From Halomonas qaidamensis (GTDB lineage: Bacteria > Pseudomonadota > Gammaproteobacteria > Pseudomonadales > Halomonadaceae): 64,000 nucleotides of DNA. How positions within the stretch are numbered: position 1 is the stretch's first letter; each line of letters begins with the position of its first letter. The notes below the pieces were generated by a model. That model was not told where the DNA came from. It saw nothing but the letters and a program-made list of their open reading frames with translations, and made no database searches. The position numbers and the translations under genes are program-made. The DNA lies in NCBI RefSeq assembly GCF_025917315.1, contig NZ_CP080627.1, forward strand, positions 1,674,001 to 1,738,000, read 5' to 3'. Shown here in pieces: positions 10,145 through 20,638 of this stretch.

Positions 10145-12574
10145 ATGCAGCAGAACGCCGATCAGACACAATGTCTACCCCTGTTGCCTTTGCGGGATGT
10201 CGTTGTGTATCCGCAAATGGTTATTCCACTTTTTGTTGGTCGCGAGAAATCCATCCAAGCATTGGAAGCAGCGATGGATGCCGACAAACGTGTGCTGCTG
10301 GTAGCTCAGCGCGAGGCCTCACAGGACGAGCCTGACAATGCTGATCTTTATGCCATGGGCACCGTGGCTGATATCATGCAGTTGCTAAAATTACCCGATG
10401 GCACGGTGAAAGTGCTGATAGAAGGTGATTTTCGCGCCGATGTCATGAAGATTGAAGAAAACGAAGCTGGTTACACCCAGGCACATCTAGTGCCGCGTGA
10501 GAGTCAGCCATTGACTAGTCGTGAGCAAGAAGCGTTAGTACGCGTATTGCTCAATCAATTTGAGCAATACGTCAAACTGTCCAAAAAAGTGCCTAACGAG
10601 GTTCTCAATTCGCTTTCTGGAATTGAAGATCCAAGCCGCTTGGTGGACACCATTTGCGCACACCTGTCGTTAAAGATAGGTGATAAGCAAGAGCTGCTTG
10701 AAATGGATCGTGTCCGCGACCGTATCGAGCACTTAATGGCACTTATTGAATCAGAAATTGATTTGTTGCAGGTTGAAAAGCGCATCCGCTCACGCGTAAA
10801 AGAGCAGATGGAAAAGACCCAGCGCGAGTATTATCTCAATGAGCAGATGAAGGCCATCCAGAAAGAAATGGGTGAGCTGGAAAATGTGCCAAATGAAGCT
10901 GAAAAATACGAGCAGGCCATTGCCGCTTCTGGAATGCCTAAAGAGGCAGCTGATAAAGCGACCCAGGAGCTTAATAAGCTCAAGATGATGGCTGCTAATT
11001 CTGCCGAAGCAACGGTTGTTCGCTCCTATCTTGACTGGCTAATTGCGGTCCCGTGGAAGAAGCGCACACGTGTAAAGCACGACCTAGTGAAAGCACAGGA
11101 AGTGCTCGATCAGGATCACTACGGTTTAGAAGAAGTAAAAGCACGTATTCTTGAATATCTTGCTGTGCAGAAGCGTGTTCGTAAGATGAAAGGGCCTGTA
11201 TTATGTTTGGTAGGGCCGCCAGGGGTGGGGAAAACCTCTCTTGGACAATCTATCGCTCGGGCAACAAATCGTAAGTATGTTCGTTTGGCGTTAGGCGGTG
11301 TTCGTGACGAGTCTGAGATTCGTGGTCACCGCCGCACCTACATTGGCTCATTGCCGGGTAAGTTAATGCAGCGGATGAGCCGTGCTGGTGTTAAAAACCC
11401 GCTTTTCTTACTGGATGAAGTCGATAAGCTAGGGATGGATCATCGTGGTGATCCTGCCTCAGCGCTGCTAGAAGTGCTTGATCCAGAGCAAAATAATAGC
11501 TTCAGTGATCACTATCTGGAATTGGACTACGACTTGTCTGAAACCCTATTCATCTGTACTGCTAACTCGATGAATATTCCAGGCCCGCTTTTGGATCGCA
11601 TGGAAATAATTCGTTTGCCGGGTTACACAGAAGATGAAAAGCTAGCAATCGCGAGACGATATTTGTTGCCGAAGCAGCAGGAAGCGAATGGCCTAAAGAC
11701 GGAAGAGCTGGCACTTAACGACGACGCATTGTTAGAACTAGTGCGTTATTACACCCGTGAAGCTGGGGTGCGAGAGCTAGAGCGTCAGATCGCTAAAGTA
11801 TGCCGTAAAGTGCTGCGTGAACGTCTAGAAGCCGAGCAGACAACTGGTGGTAAGCAGGGTAGCCAACTACAGGCACAGCAGGTACTAGCAGCTGAAGATA
11901 TTGAAGCCTATGCGGGCGTACGTCGTTATAGCTACGGGTTGGCTGAACAGGAAGATCAAGTTGGTCGCGTGACGGGGCTAGCATGGACATCAGTTGGCGG
12001 CGAATTACTGAATATCGAATCTGTTGTGACACCTGGTAAGGGGCGTATTAACAAAACCGGCTCGCTGGGCGATGTTATGAAAGAGTCAGTGAGTGCGGCG
12101 CAAACGGTCGTTAAGGCCCGTGCGAAAGAGTATGGGATTGACCCTCAGAGATTTGAGAACGAAGACTTGCATATTCATGTGCCAGAAGGAGCCACGCCAA
12201 AAGATGGCCCTAGTGCAGGCGTTGCCATGGTAACCGCTATTGTTTCTGCCTACACTCAACGCCCTGTACGCTGTGATGTGGCGATGACTGGAGAAGTTAA
12301 CCTGCGTGGTGAAGTGATGCCTATTGGGGGGCTGAAGGAGAAATTGCTGGCAGCTCGTCGCGGTGGTATAAAGATAGTCTTGATCCCCGAGGAAAATCGT
12401 CGAGATCTTAAGGAAGTGCCAGAAAATATCAAAGGGGCCCTTGATATTCGCCCAGTGCAGTGGATAGATGAGGTACTAGCGGTAGCCTTGCATAATGATC
12501 CGGTTGATGAGAGTTCTGCGTTAAAAAGTTCTGACGCAGCTTTTGGTTCAACCACTGTAGCAAGTACCCATTAA
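10145..12574 (+). CDS. lon: Lon protease (endopeptidase La)
   Basis: An ATP-dependent cytoplasmic protease that degrades misfolded and regulatory proteins. The 809-residue protein has the N-terminal LON domain (LPLLPLRDVVVYPQMVIPLF), a coiled-coil middle, the AAA+ module (GPPGVGKTS, then FLLDEVDKLG) and the C-terminal protease domain with the catalytic Ser in PKDGPSAGVAM and the Lys in GGLKEKLLAA. Length is within the LonA range, plus a short Ser-rich tail. hupB follows, as is common. Confidence 0.97.
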   Translation: MQQNADQTQCLPLLPLRDVVVYPQMVIPLFVGREKSIQALEAAMDADKRVLLVAQREASQDEPDNADLYAMGTVADIMQLLKLPDGTVKVLIEGDFRADVMKIEENEAGYTQAHLVPRESQPLTSREQEALVRVLLNQFEQYVKLSKKVPNEVLNSLSGIEDPSRLVDTICAHLSLKIGDKQELLEMDRVRDRIEHLMALIESEIDLLQVEKRIRSRVKEQMEKTQREYYLNEQMKAIQKEMGELENVPNEAEKYEQAIAASGMPKEAADKATQELNKLKMMAANSAEATVVRSYLDWLIAVPWKKRTRVKHDLVKAQEVLDQDHYGLEEVKARILEYLAVQKRVRKMKGPVLCLVGPPGVGKTSLGQSIARATNRKYVRLALGGVRDESEIRGHRRTYIGSLPGKLMQRMSRAGVKNPLFLLDEVDKLGMDHRGDPASALLEVLDPEQNNSFSDHYLELDYDLSETLFICTANSMNIPGPLLDRMEIIRLPGYTEDEKLAIARRYLLPKQQEANGLKTEELALNDDALLELVRYYTREAGVRELERQIAKVCRKVLRERLEAEQTTGGKQGSQLQAQQVLAAEDIEAYAGVRRYSYGLAEQEDQVGRVTGLAWTSVGGELLNIESVVTPGKGRINKTGSLGDVMKESVSAAQTVVKARAKEYGIDPQRFENEDLHIHVPEGATPKDGPSAGVAMVTAIVSAYTQRPVRCDVAMTGEVNLRGEVMPIGGLKEKLLAARRGGIKIVLIPEENRRDLKEVPENIKGALDIRPVQWIDEVLAVALHNDPVDESSALKSSDAAFGSTTVASTH

Positions 12575-12658
12575 GCGTTAATGCTCCGTTGAGTTTTTGA
12601 CATTAATTAATAAGTTTGTCCAAGACATTGAGTTTTGGGCATTTCACGGCTCTGTCGC

Positions 12659-12688
12659 TTGACAGGTGTTTCAATGCATTGCTATAAA
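12659..12688 (+). promoter_or_regulatory. Sigma70 promoter for hupB
   Basis: TTGACA (12659-12664) and TATAAA (12683-12688) are separated by 18 bp, close to consensus, 81 bp before the hupB start. It would give hupB its own transcript, independent of lon. Confidence 0.65.
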
Positions 12689-12769
12689 TCGCAGCCATGC
12701 TTTGAAGTTATATCTTACGGTGGCAGTGCCGTTCAGAGCCATTTTTTTGAAATAGTCAAGGGGTGAAGT

Positions 12770-13042
12770 GTGAATAAGTCTGAGCTGATTGAAGCTATTG
12801 CCGCGTCTGCTGATATTCCCAAAGCAGTGGCAACCCGCGCATTGGATGCCATGGTGGAGTCTGTCACCGATAGCCTCAAAAAGGGCGAAAGTGTTTCACT
12901 GGTAGGCTTTGGCACTTTCGCTATTAAAGAGCGTGCTGCACGTACTGGTCGTAACCCGCAGACTGGTCAGCCGATTGAAATTAGCGCTGCGAAAGTACCT
13001 AGCTTTAAAGCCGGTAAAGCGCTGAAAGACGCCGTCAACTAA
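12770..13042 (+). CDS. hupB: DNA-binding protein HU-beta
   Basis: A 90-residue histone-like nucleoid protein that bends and compacts DNA without sequence specificity. The start [16 protein letters not shown] and the arm motif [14 protein letters not shown] are diagnostic. Translation appears to start at GTG, preceded by AAGGGGTGAA. It sits between lon and ppiD, its usual place in gammaproteobacteria, with its own strong promoter upstream. Confidence 0.96.
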   Translation: MNKSELIEAIAASADIPKAVATRALDAMVESVTDSLKKGESVSLVGFGTFAIKERAARTGRNPQTGQPIEISAAKVPSFKAGKALKDAVN

Positions 13043-13066
13043 TTGGCTCGCGTTTGCTGTAAGCTA

Positions 13067-13104
13067 ATGGGCGCATCGCATCCGCGATGCGCCCATGTTT
13101 TTTT
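13067..13104 (+). terminator. Intrinsic terminator after hupB
   Basis: A perfect 13-bp stem (13067-13079 with 13084-13096, loop ATCC) followed by G and a run of seven T residues. Confidence 0.9.
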
Positions 13105-13153
13105 CTGGCCCGATAGTTGGGGCGATAGATGGCTGTGATGATCTGAGGCTAGC

Positions 13154-14968
13154 ATGCTGCAAAGTATTCGAGATGGCTCCAGAAGCTGGGGTGCCAAAAT
13201 AATTATTGGTGTTATGGTTGCTGCCATGGCACTTTTTGGTGTGGAGTCGCTGTTTAGTGTTTTTGGCGACGATCCTAATCAAGTGGCGAGCGTTAATGGC
13301 GAGCCAATCATGCGCCAGCAAATTGAGCTTGAGGTGCAACGTGCACTTCGCTCTGGACAGGTACCACCAGAGCAAGAACGGGCGCTTCGCAATGATGTCC
13401 TTGACCAGTTGATAACTCAGCAACTGCTAACGCAGTATGCTGAAGACGGTGGTGTGTTCGTCTCCGATGCTCAACTAGATCAAATGATTGTTGGTTTGCC
13501 AGAGTTCCATGATCAAGATGGTCGTTTTTCATCTGAGATATTTCGCAACCGTCTCGCCGGCGCAGGGTATACCCCAGTGGCGTTTCGTGAAGAGCTGCGT
13601 GCTGACATCAAACGCCAACATTTACAACAAGGCCTTGCGTTTAGCGACTTCAGCCTGGAAAGCGAGCAGGAGCGTTTAGCTGAGTTACAACGTCAGCAGC
13701 GTAGCTTTCGGTATGTTTTATTAGATGCTGATGATGTAAGTGTTGACGTAGAGGTTACTGATGCGCAAATGCAGGAATATTTCGATGTCAATCAAGCACG
13801 TTTCGAACGACCTGAACAGGTGCGCGTTGAGTATGTGTTAGTTGACCGCCAAGCCATGGCGGAGGGCGTTGACATTGATGAGGAAAAGTTGCGCGATGCG
13901 TGGCGTGAACAGAATCGCAATGCTGATCGTCGTGTTTCTCATATCATGGTGACGTTTGGTGATGAACGTAGCCGTGAAGAAGCGCAAGCAGAAGCTAACG
14001 AAGCATTTGATGCGTTGAACAACGGTGAATCGTTTGCCGATACCGCATTGCGTTACTCAGATGACACGGCAAGTGCCGAAGAGGGGGGTGACTTAGGCGT
14101 TATTAGCCGCGGTTTCTTTGGCGATGCTTTTGATGAAGCTGCTTTTGCTCTTGATGAGGGAGAGACATCTCAGTTGGTAGAGATGGATGGTGCATTTCAT
14201 ATTCTCCAGGTAACTGAGCTTTCAGCGCCACCTTTTGAGGAGCAGCGTGAAGCACTTCAGCAAGATGTTGCACTGCGTGATGTCAGTGATGAATTTAATC
14301 AAAAAGTGCAGCGCTTAATTGATGAGAGTTTTGCCGCAGATGACCTACAGAGTGTGGCAGATGATCTTGGTCTAACGCTGAACAAAACCGACTGGTTGGC
14401 ACGTGGCGAGGGCGAAGGGGTACTTTCTGAACCGGGCGTACTTGATGAAGCCTTTAGTGATGACGTGCTAGAGGAAGGCTACAACAGCGAAGTAATCGAG
14501 CTTGATGATGATCGTCGTCTTGTGCTGCGTGTTGCAGAGCATCGTGAAACAACACAGCTGGCACTAGATGATGTGCGTGATGAAGTCGCTAACGCGGTTG
14601 CTGCTCAACAGCGTCAAGAAGCGCTTGAGCAAGAAGCAGCTCGTATGATTGCAGCATTAACATCAGGTGAAGCCAATAACATTGAATGGCTTGAGGCTAA
14701 CAATATCTCACGCCAATCTAACAGTGTGCTTCCCCAAACATTGGTGCAGGAGGTATTTCGAATGCCTCGCCCCGAGGGTGGTAGCGTTTATCGCTCAGTG
14801 TCACTGCCAGAAAGTGTCGCGATCATAGCGCTTGATAGCGTCTCGGTGGGTGACGTTGACGAGCAGCTTACCTCTTTTGTCGCGCAAATGGCTGAACAGC
14901 TTCGTGCCCAGTCTGTTATCCAGGGCTTGGTTGACGATCTGCTTAGTGATGCGGAAATTGAACGTTAA
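13154..14968 (+). CDS. ppiD: Periplasmic folding chaperone PpiD
   Basis: A membrane-anchored periplasmic chaperone near the Sec translocon that helps newly exported proteins fold. The 604-residue protein has one N-terminal transmembrane anchor (about residues 15-34), a SurA-like N domain (VASVNGEPIMRQQIELEVQ) and one parvulin domain near 255-360 (VSHIMVTFGDERSREEA; EEGGDLGVISRGFF). The C-terminal half is acidic, as in haloadapted proteins. The start MLQSIRDGSRSWGAKIIIG is typical. Confidence 0.95.
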   Translation: MLQSIRDGSRSWGAKIIIGVMVAAMALFGVESLFSVFGDDPNQVASVNGEPIMRQQIELEVQRALRSGQVPPEQERALRNDVLDQLITQQLLTQYAEDGGVFVSDAQLDQMIVGLPEFHDQDGRFSSEIFRNRLAGAGYTPVAFREELRADIKRQHLQQGLAFSDFSLESEQERLAELQRQQRSFRYVLLDADDVSVDVEVTDAQMQEYFDVNQARFERPEQVRVEYVLVDRQAMAEGVDIDEEKLRDAWREQNRNADRRVSHIMVTFGDERSREEAQAEANEAFDALNNGESFADTALRYSDDTASAEEGGDLGVISRGFFGDAFDEAAFALDEGETSQLVEMDGAFHILQVTELSAPPFEEQREALQQDVALRDVSDEFNQKVQRLIDESFAADDLQSVADDLGLTLNKTDWLARGEGEGVLSEPGVLDEAFSDDVLEEGYNSEVIELDDDRRLVLRVAEHRETTQLALDDVRDEVANAVAAQQRQEALEQEAARMIAALTSGEANNIEWLEANNISRQSNSVLPQTLVQEVFRMPRPEGGSVYRSVSLPESVAIIALDSVSVGDVDEQLTSFVAQMAEQLRAQSVIQGLVDDLLSDAEIER

Positions 14969-14989
14969 TTAAAGCTATATCAGCACGAT

Positions 14990-15025
14990 AAAAAAGCCGG
15001 CCATCTTTTTTTGGTCGGCTTTTTT
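14990..15025. terminator. Bidirectional terminator between ppiD and lpxH
   Basis: A 14-bp stem with one G-T pair (14990-15003 with 15012-15025), A-rich on one side and T-rich on the other, placed between convergent ppiD and lpxH. Confidence 0.85.
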
Positions 15026-15048
15026 GATGATGTTGCAAATGTTAGCAA

Positions 15049-15819
15049 TTAAGGTGGGTTATCTAAGGTGAATTGGCGTAAAACAGGCATGGGGTCATGG
15101 TCTGCGGTGCGCTCAACTACAATATCCCAGCCGTGCTGATCATCCCAGTCACCAAGTACAAATCGTTTTGCCGGCACATCTTCGACCGTTAAATCATGTA
15201 CCTTAGGCCGGTGAGTGTGGCCATGAATCATAGTGGTGACACCGGCGTGCGACATCAGTGTCACTACTTCTTCAGGCGTTACATCCATGATCGCCTCTGC
15301 TTTGCTTGCGTTAGCATCGCCTGACTGCATACGGAGACTCTTAGCAAGTTCTAACCTCTGATCAAGAGGCAACGATAAGATTTGCGCTTGCCACTGAGGG
15401 TCTCTCGATTGTTGGCGGAATGCCATGTAGGCTTCATCTCTAGTGCAAAGGCTATCGCCGTGTAGAATAACGGCTGGCACGCCCTGGAGTTCCACCGTTT
15501 GGCTTTCGGGTAGCAGGGAGGCTTGGCACTCATGGATGAAGCGCTCGCCAATCAGAAAGTCTCGGTTGCCGTGTAAGAAGTAAACGGCGGTTCCGTTACT
15601 GCTCAATTTGCGTAACCGCTTGACCACTTCCCAGGCAACGTCGCCAAGAGGGTGTGGTGTATCAAGAAGATCATCTCCGATCCAGGCGTCAAATAAGTCG
15701 CCTAATAGATACAGAGCATCAGACCCTGTAGCGGTGTGCTCTAAGTAGCGATAAAACCCCTGATTAATCTCAGGGGTATCACTGCTTAGATGCATGTCAG
15801 CTATCAGCAGAGTGCGCAT
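15049..15819 (-). CDS. lpxH: UDP-2,3-diacylglucosamine diphosphatase
   Basis: LpxH hydrolyses UDP-2,3-diacylglucosamine to lipid X and UMP in lipid A synthesis, at the inner membrane surface. The 256-residue protein shows calcineurin-like phosphoesterase metal motifs in order: DMHL (D-x-H), GDLFD, GNRD and the late GHTH. AGGA precedes the ATG. It is followed downstream by the convergent ppiD terminator; ppiB lies 13 bp upstream on the same strand, so they form an operon. Confidence 0.95.
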   Translation of the reverse strand: MRTLLIADMHLSSDTPEINQGFYRYLEHTATGSDALYLLGDLFDAWIGDDLLDTPHPLGDVAWEVVKRLRKLSSNGTAVYFLHGNRDFLIGERFIHECQASLLPESQTVELQGVPAVILHGDSLCTRDEAYMAFRQQSRDPQWQAQILSLPLDQRLELAKSLRMQSGDANASKAEAIMDVTPEEVVTLMSHAGVTTMIHGHTHRPKVHDLTVEDVPAKRFVLGDWDDQHGWDIVVERTADHDPMPVLRQFTLDNPP

Positions 15820-15832
15820 AGGATTCCTAAAA

Positions 15833-16333
15833 TTAGTCGGTTTCTTTTACGTAAGCGCGCTCAATAATGACATCGTCAGCAGGTACGTCGGCGTGCATGC
15901 CGCGTCGGGTAGTGCTGACACCACGAATGGCGTCTACGACGTCCATACCCTCGACAACTTCTCCAAACACTGCATAGCCCCAACCTTGAAGGCTTTTACC
16001 GCTATGGTTCAAGAAGCTATTGTTGCCAACATTGATAAAAAATTGCGCGGTAGCAGAGTGAGGGTCTTGGGTGCGCGCCATTGCAAGTGTGCCAACGGTG
16101 TTTTGTAATCCATTGTCGGCTTCGTTTTCGATTGGGTCCCGTGTTGGCTTTTGGTTGAACTCTTGATCGAAACCGCCGCCTTGCACCATGAAACCATCGA
16201 TAACACGATGAAACAGAGTGCCATCATAAAAACCATCACGGACATATTGCTCAAAGTTAGCGGCAGTTATCGGCGCTTTTTCGTGATTAAGCGCAATAGT
16301 GATGTCACCGTGGTTGGTCTGTAATACGATCAT
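15833..16333 (-). CDS. ppiB: Peptidyl-prolyl cis-trans isomerase B (cyclophilin)
   Basis: A cytoplasmic cyclophilin of 166 residues with conserved active-site stretches [31 protein letters not shown] and [10 protein letters not shown]. An in-frame TTG lies 18 bases upstream, but the ATG at 16333 follows AGGAA at good spacing and gives the family N-terminus [11 protein letters not shown]. It has no signal peptide. Divergent from glnS and upstream of lpxH, an arrangement also found in pseudomonads. Confidence 0.95.
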   Translation of the reverse strand: MIVLQTNHGDITIALNHEKAPITAANFEQYVRDGFYDGTLFHRVIDGFMVQGGGFDQEFNQKPTRDPIENEADNGLQNTVGTLAMARTQDPHSATAQFFINVGNNSFLNHSGKSLQGWGYAVFGEVVEGMDVVDAIRGVSTTRRGMHADVPADDVIIERAYVKETD

Positions 16334-16489
16334 AAATAAATTCCTGTTCAATAAAGGCGTTCGCCTTGGCGCTGTGCATCGGCGTCACGTTATAATAGCG
16401 GTTTTGCTTGGCACCGCGAAGCGCAAACCCTAATAGCGTAGGCATTGGTTGCCTAGTACGCCATCCACCATGAGGTTATCAACACCACC

Positions 16490-18169
16490 ATGACCAACGA
16501 GACCACCCCAGCGCCGAACTTCATTCGCAACCAAGTACGCGACGAGATAGAGGGCGGCCAGGTCACCAAAATTGTGACGCGCTTTCCCCCTGAACCCAAC
16601 GGTTTTTTGCATATTGGACATGCAAAATCGATCTGTTTGAACTTCGGGTTGGCGGAACAGCTAGGGGGTGACTGTCATCTACGCTTCGATGATACCAACC
16701 CAGCGAAGGAAGAGCAGGCATATATCGACGCGATTAAGGAAGACGTTAGCTGGTTAGGCTTCCAATGGGCAGGACCTGTGCGTTTTGCGTCAGATTACTT
16801 TGACCAGCTTTATGCCTGGGCACAGCACCTGATCCGCGAAGATAAAGCCTATGTTGATGATCTTTCACCGGATGAAATTCGTGAATACCGCGGCACGCTT
16901 ACGGCACCAGGTAAGCCAAGCCCCTACCGCGAGCGTAGTGTAGATGAAAATCTAGACTTGCTTGAGCGCATGCGTAACGGTGAGTTTGGTGAAGGTGAAA
17001 AAGTGCTTCGGGCTAAAATTGATATGGCGTCGCCCAATATCAATCTTCGCGACCCGATCCTTTATCGTATTCGCCACGCAAGCCACCATCAAACAGGCGA
17101 TAAGTGGAAAATATACCCGTCGTATGATTTTACCCACGGCCAGTCGGATGCCATTGAAGGCATAACGCACTCCATTTGTACGCTGGAGTTTGAAGACCAC
17201 CGTCCGCTTTACGAGTGGTTTTTGAATAACTTGCCAGTCCCCGCTAAGCCGCGCCAAATCGAGTTTGCTCGACTTAATTTGGATTACACCCTCACGTCGA
17301 AGCGTAAGTTAAAGCTGCTGGTTGATGAACAGATCGTCGATGGCTGGGACGACCCGCGTATGCCAACCATTTCAGGTATGCGTCGTCGCGGTTATACCCC
17401 AGCATCTATTCGCAAGTTCTGTGAGATGATTGGCGTTACTCGCGCCGATGGTGGCTTGGTGGATATTGCCATGCTAACCCATGCGATTCGCTCAGATCTT
17501 GAGGACAATGCGCCGCGGGCAATGTGCGTATTGAACCCCCTTAAGGTGGTTCTGACTAACGTTCCTGAAGATCATGAAGAAGTATATGACGTGCCTGGTC
17601 ACCCCGCACGTGAAGATATGGCTGTGCGTAAAGTGCCATTTAGTCGCGAGCTGTACATTGACCAAGACGACTTTATGGAAGACGCACCCAAAAAGTTCTT
17701 TCGTTTAGCGCCCGGCAAAGAAGTTCGCCTGCGTAACAGCTATGTGATTCGCTGTGATGACGTTGTTAAGAACGAAGCCGGAGATGTAACAGAGCTGCAC
17801 TGTTCAGTTGATTTCGATACTCTGGGCAAAAATCCGGAAGGCCGTAAAGTGAAAGGCGTGATTCACTGGGTGAGTGCAGCCCATGGTGTACCGATGGAAG
17901 TGCGCCTGTATGACAATTTATTCACGGTTGAACAGCCGGACCGTGATAAAGATGTCGACTTCCTTGAACACTTAAATCCAGACTCTTTGACGGTGTGCCA
18001 CGCTATTGGTGAGCCAAGCTTAGCGAATGCTGCTCCAGAAGACCGTTTTCAGTTTGAGCGGGTGGGCTATTTCTGTGCTGACCGTCATGCGTCTAAGCCA
18101 GGGCAACTAGTGTTTAATCGTACCGTTGGGTTGAAAGATAGCTGGGCGAAAATCAAACAGAAGGGCTAA
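16490..18169 (+). CDS. glnS: Glutamine--tRNA ligase
   Basis: A class I aminoacyl-tRNA synthetase that charges tRNA-Gln directly. The 559-residue protein has the HIGH motif at residues 41-44 ([14 protein letters not shown]), the KMSKS-equivalent loop (TLTSKRKL) and the C-terminal beta-barrel anticodon-binding domains. Its presence means this organism need not use the amidotransferase route for Gln-tRNA. cysS follows after 11 bp, so they are probably cotranscribed. Confidence 0.97.
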   Translation: MTNETTPAPNFIRNQVRDEIEGGQVTKIVTRFPPEPNGFLHIGHAKSICLNFGLAEQLGGDCHLRFDDTNPAKEEQAYIDAIKEDVSWLGFQWAGPVRFASDYFDQLYAWAQHLIREDKAYVDDLSPDEIREYRGTLTAPGKPSPYRERSVDENLDLLERMRNGEFGEGEKVLRAKIDMASPNINLRDPILYRIRHASHHQTGDKWKIYPSYDFTHGQSDAIEGITHSICTLEFEDHRPLYEWFLNNLPVPAKPRQIEFARLNLDYTLTSKRKLKLLVDEQIVDGWDDPRMPTISGMRRRGYTPASIRKFCEMIGVTRADGGLVDIAMLTHAIRSDLEDNAPRAMCVLNPLKVVLTNVPEDHEEVYDVPGHPAREDMAVRKVPFSRELYIDQDDFMEDAPKKFFRLAPGKEVRLRNSYVIRCDDVVKNEAGDVTELHCSVDFDTLGKNPEGRKVKGVIHWVSAAHGVPMEVRLYDNLFTVEQPDRDKDVDFLEHLNPDSLTVCHAIGEPSLANAAPEDRFQFERVGYFCADRHASKPGQLVFNRTVGLKDSWAKIKQKG

Positions 18170-18180
18170 GGAATCGTCAT

Positions 18181-19572
18181 ATGCACATTTATAATACGCT
18201 GACACGTCGCAAAGAACCGTTTACTCCGCTAGTGGCGGGTAAAGTCAGCATGTATGTCTGCGGCATGACGGTGTATGACTACTGTCACCTTGGCCACGCG
18301 CGGGTGATGGTGGCTTTTGATGTGATAACTCGCTACCTGCGTCATCGTGGCTATGATGTTACTTATGTGCGTAACATCACTGATATCGACGATAAAATCC
18401 TCAAGCGGGCCGAGGAAAATGGCGAATCCATTAGTGAGCTTACCGAGCGTATGATCCAGGCGATGCATGAAGACGAAGCACGTCTTAATGTATTGCCGCC
18501 AAGCCATGAGCCAAGGGCGACGGGGCATATCGACGATATTATTGCCATGATTGAGACGCTGATTGAAAAAGGCTTTGCCTATGCCGCGAGTAATGGTGAT
18601 GTGTATTACCGCGTTCGCAAGTTCGCTGATTACGGCAAATTGAATAATCGCCAGCTGGATGATATGCGCTCGGGTGCCCGGGTTGAGGTTGATGTTCATA
18701 AAGAAGACCCGCTCGATTTTGTGCTTTGGAAAGCCGCGAAACCGGGCGAAGCTCACTGGCACTCCCCCTGGGGCGATGGCCGACCAGGGTGGCACATTGA
18801 GTGCTCGGCTATGTCGACGTGTTGCCTAGGCGATACTTTCGATATTCATGGAGGTGGGCCTGACCTTACATTTCCACATCATGAAAACGAAATTGCCCAA
18901 TCAGAGGCCGCGACTGGTAAAACCTACGTTAACACCTGGATGCATGCTGGGGCTGTGCGGGTTAACCAGGAAAAAATGTCAAAGTCGCTGGGTAACTTTT
19001 TTACCATCCGTGATGTACTTGCTGAGCATGATCCGGAAGTGGTGCGCTACTTGCTGGTCGCTAGCCACTACCGCAGCCCCATTAACTATTCAGTCGATTC
19101 TCTCCATGAGGCTCGTAAATCACTGACACGTTTTTATACCGCTCTTGAAGGTGTCGAGGCGTTTAATGGGCTAAGCAGCGACAGTGGTGGATATGCCGAA
19201 CGTTTCGCAACGGCAATGGACGATGACTTCAATACGCCTGAGGCGTTAGCGGTATTATTCGACTTGGCTCGGGAGCTTAATCGTGCCAAGAGTGAATCGC
19301 CCGAGAAAGCACAGGGTTTAGCGGTTGAGTTAAAGCGCTTGGCAAGTGTATTGGGGCTTTTGCAGCAGGTTCCGCAAACCTTTTTAAAGGGAGCGCAGCA
19401 GCAGGTGGCGCTGAGCGACGCTGACATTGAAGCTAAGATAGCGCAGCGCAAGGAAGCGAAAGTAAACAAAGACTTTGCTCAAGCAGATGCTATTCGTGAC
19501 GAGTTAGCGGGCATGGGCATTATTTTGAAAGATTCCCGTGAGGGAACAACGTGGGTAATTGAAGCGCCTTAA
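18181..19572 (+). CDS. cysS: Cysteine--tRNA ligase
   Basis: A 463-residue class I synthetase. The zinc ligand Cys28 (YVCGMTVYD), the HIGH-type motif HLGH at 36-39, the second zinc Cys in WHIECSAMS, the HHENE motif and [10 protein letters not shown] are all present, and the C-terminal DALR region follows. glnS-cysS adjacency is common in gammaproteobacteria. The RBS is AAGGAA before the ATG. Confidence 0.97.
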   Translation: MHIYNTLTRRKEPFTPLVAGKVSMYVCGMTVYDYCHLGHARVMVAFDVITRYLRHRGYDVTYVRNITDIDDKILKRAEENGESISELTERMIQAMHEDEARLNVLPPSHEPRATGHIDDIIAMIETLIEKGFAYAASNGDVYYRVRKFADYGKLNNRQLDDMRSGARVEVDVHKEDPLDFVLWKAAKPGEAHWHSPWGDGRPGWHIECSAMSTCCLGDTFDIHGGGPDLTFPHHENEIAQSEAATGKTYVNTWMHAGAVRVNQEKMSKSLGNFFTIRDVLAEHDPEVVRYLLVASHYRSPINYSVDSLHEARKSLTRFYTALEGVEAFNGLSSDSGGYAERFATAMDDDFNTPEALAVLFDLARELNRAKSESPEKAQGLAVELKRLASVLGLLQQVPQTFLKGAQQQVALSDADIEAKIAQRKEAKVNKDFAQADAIRDELAGMGIILKDSREGTTWVIEAP

Positions 19573-19630
19573 GCGTTATCAATGTTAAGCGTGTTATTCA
19601 AGACGAGTATCATCAAATAAAAGCACCGTA

Positions 19631-19664
19631 GACGTTAGGCGCCGTTAATAGGGCGTCTGACGTC
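19631..19664. other. Imperfect inverted repeat between cysS and the osmF-like gene
   Basis: Two 13-base arms (19631-19643 and 19652-19664), GACGT at the outside, pair with three non-Watson-Crick or mismatched positions. It overlaps the -35 of the candidate promoter of the next operon, so it could be an operator as well as a weak terminator. Confidence 0.35.
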
Positions 19665-19685
19665 AGCGTTATTGGCTCTTATACT
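19657..19685 (+). promoter_or_regulatory. Candidate promoter of the osmoprotectant importer operon
   Basis: CTGACG (19657-19662) and TATACT (19680-19685) are separated by 17 bp and lie about 40 bp before the first gene. An osmotic or stationary-phase promoter is expected from the E. coli homologue, but the sequence alone does not show sigmaS dependence. Confidence 0.4.
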
Positions 19686-19726
19686 AAGATGATACTTTCA
19701 AGACGCTAAATAATAGGATGACCACT

Positions 19727-20635
19727 ATGCGCTTTATTTTAAAACCGACCATTGTCACTTGCTTATTCGCCTTTGCTGTCTCAACCGCTTATGCAAGAGA
19801 CCCTGTTGTCGTGTCTTCTAAAATCGACACTGAAGGTGCCGTGCTGGGTGAGCTGATTATTCAAACGCTGGAACGAGGTGGCGTGGATACGGAAGACCGC
19901 CTACAGCTAGGTGGCACCAGTGTTGTGCGAAGTGCGCTTGAGGCTGGAGAGATTGACCTTTATCCTGAGTATACTGGTAACGGTGCTTTCTTTTTTGATA
20001 TGACCGATAGCCCAGTTTGGAATAACGCTGATGATGCTTATCAGACTGTGCGGGAGCGTGACGCAGAGCGAGGGTTAGTATGGCTAAAGCCTGCCAGTGC
20101 TAATAACACGTGGGCGATGAGTGTTCGTGAAGACGTGGCTAACGCCAACGACTTAACGACTCTTGATGACCTTGCCAACTACGTTAATAAAGGCGGTGAA
20201 TTTAAATTCGCAGCGAGTGCAGAATTTGTAGAGTCTGCTCAGGCATTACCTGCATTCCAGGATGCCTACGGTTTCGAGCTTAGCGATGACCAATTACTCG
20301 TGCTCTCCGGAGGGAACACGGCGGCGACTATGCGTGCTGCTGCCCAACAAACGAGCGGTGTTAATGGTGCCATGACCTATGGAACCGATGGTGGCTTGAG
20401 TGCTCTGGGGCTAGTTGTTTTAGAAGATAGTCAGGGTGTTCAGCCGGTATATCAGCCGTCGCCAGTGGTGCGTGCCGAGGTGCTGGATGCCTACCCTGAG
20501 ATTGAGACGCTACTCAATGACGTATTTGCAACGCTTGACCTTGAGACGTTGCAAACGTTGAACGCTGATGTAGCGGTGAATGGTTTCTCTCCTGATCAAG
20601 TCGCAAGCGACTATCTTGATAGCCTGGATGACTAA
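19727..20635 (+). CDS. osmF: Osmoprotectant ABC transporter, substrate-binding protein (OsmF/YehZ-like)
   Basis: A periplasmic glycine-betaine-type binding protein of about 302 residues. After a signal peptide (MRFILKPTIVTCLFAFAVSTAYA) comes an OpuAC-type domain with the family stretches VSSKIDTEGAVLGELI and DLYPEYTGNGAFFF. An ATG nine bases upstream (19718) directly abuts AGG, so the start at 19727, at proper spacing, is preferred. It heads a four-gene operon in the E. coli yehZYXW order. The substrate is inferred. Confidence 0.88.
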   Translation: MRFILKPTIVTCLFAFAVSTAYARDPVVVSSKIDTEGAVLGELIIQTLERGGVDTEDRLQLGGTSVVRSALEAGEIDLYPEYTGNGAFFFDMTDSPVWNNADDAYQTVRERDAERGLVWLKPASANNTWAMSVREDVANANDLTTLDDLANYVNKGGEFKFAASAEFVESAQALPAFQDAYGFELSDDQLLVLSGGNTAATMRAAAQQTSGVNGAMTYGTDGGLSALGLVVLEDSQGVQPVYQPSPVVRAEVLDAYPEIETLLNDVFATLDLETLQTLNADVAVNGFSPDQVASDYLDSLDD

Positions 20636-20638
20636 TGA

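Noticed and set aside
13039..13423. Minus-strand open frames over hupB-ppiD
   Set aside because: They are antisense to ppiD, with no ribosome site and no family resemblance; typical shadow frames.
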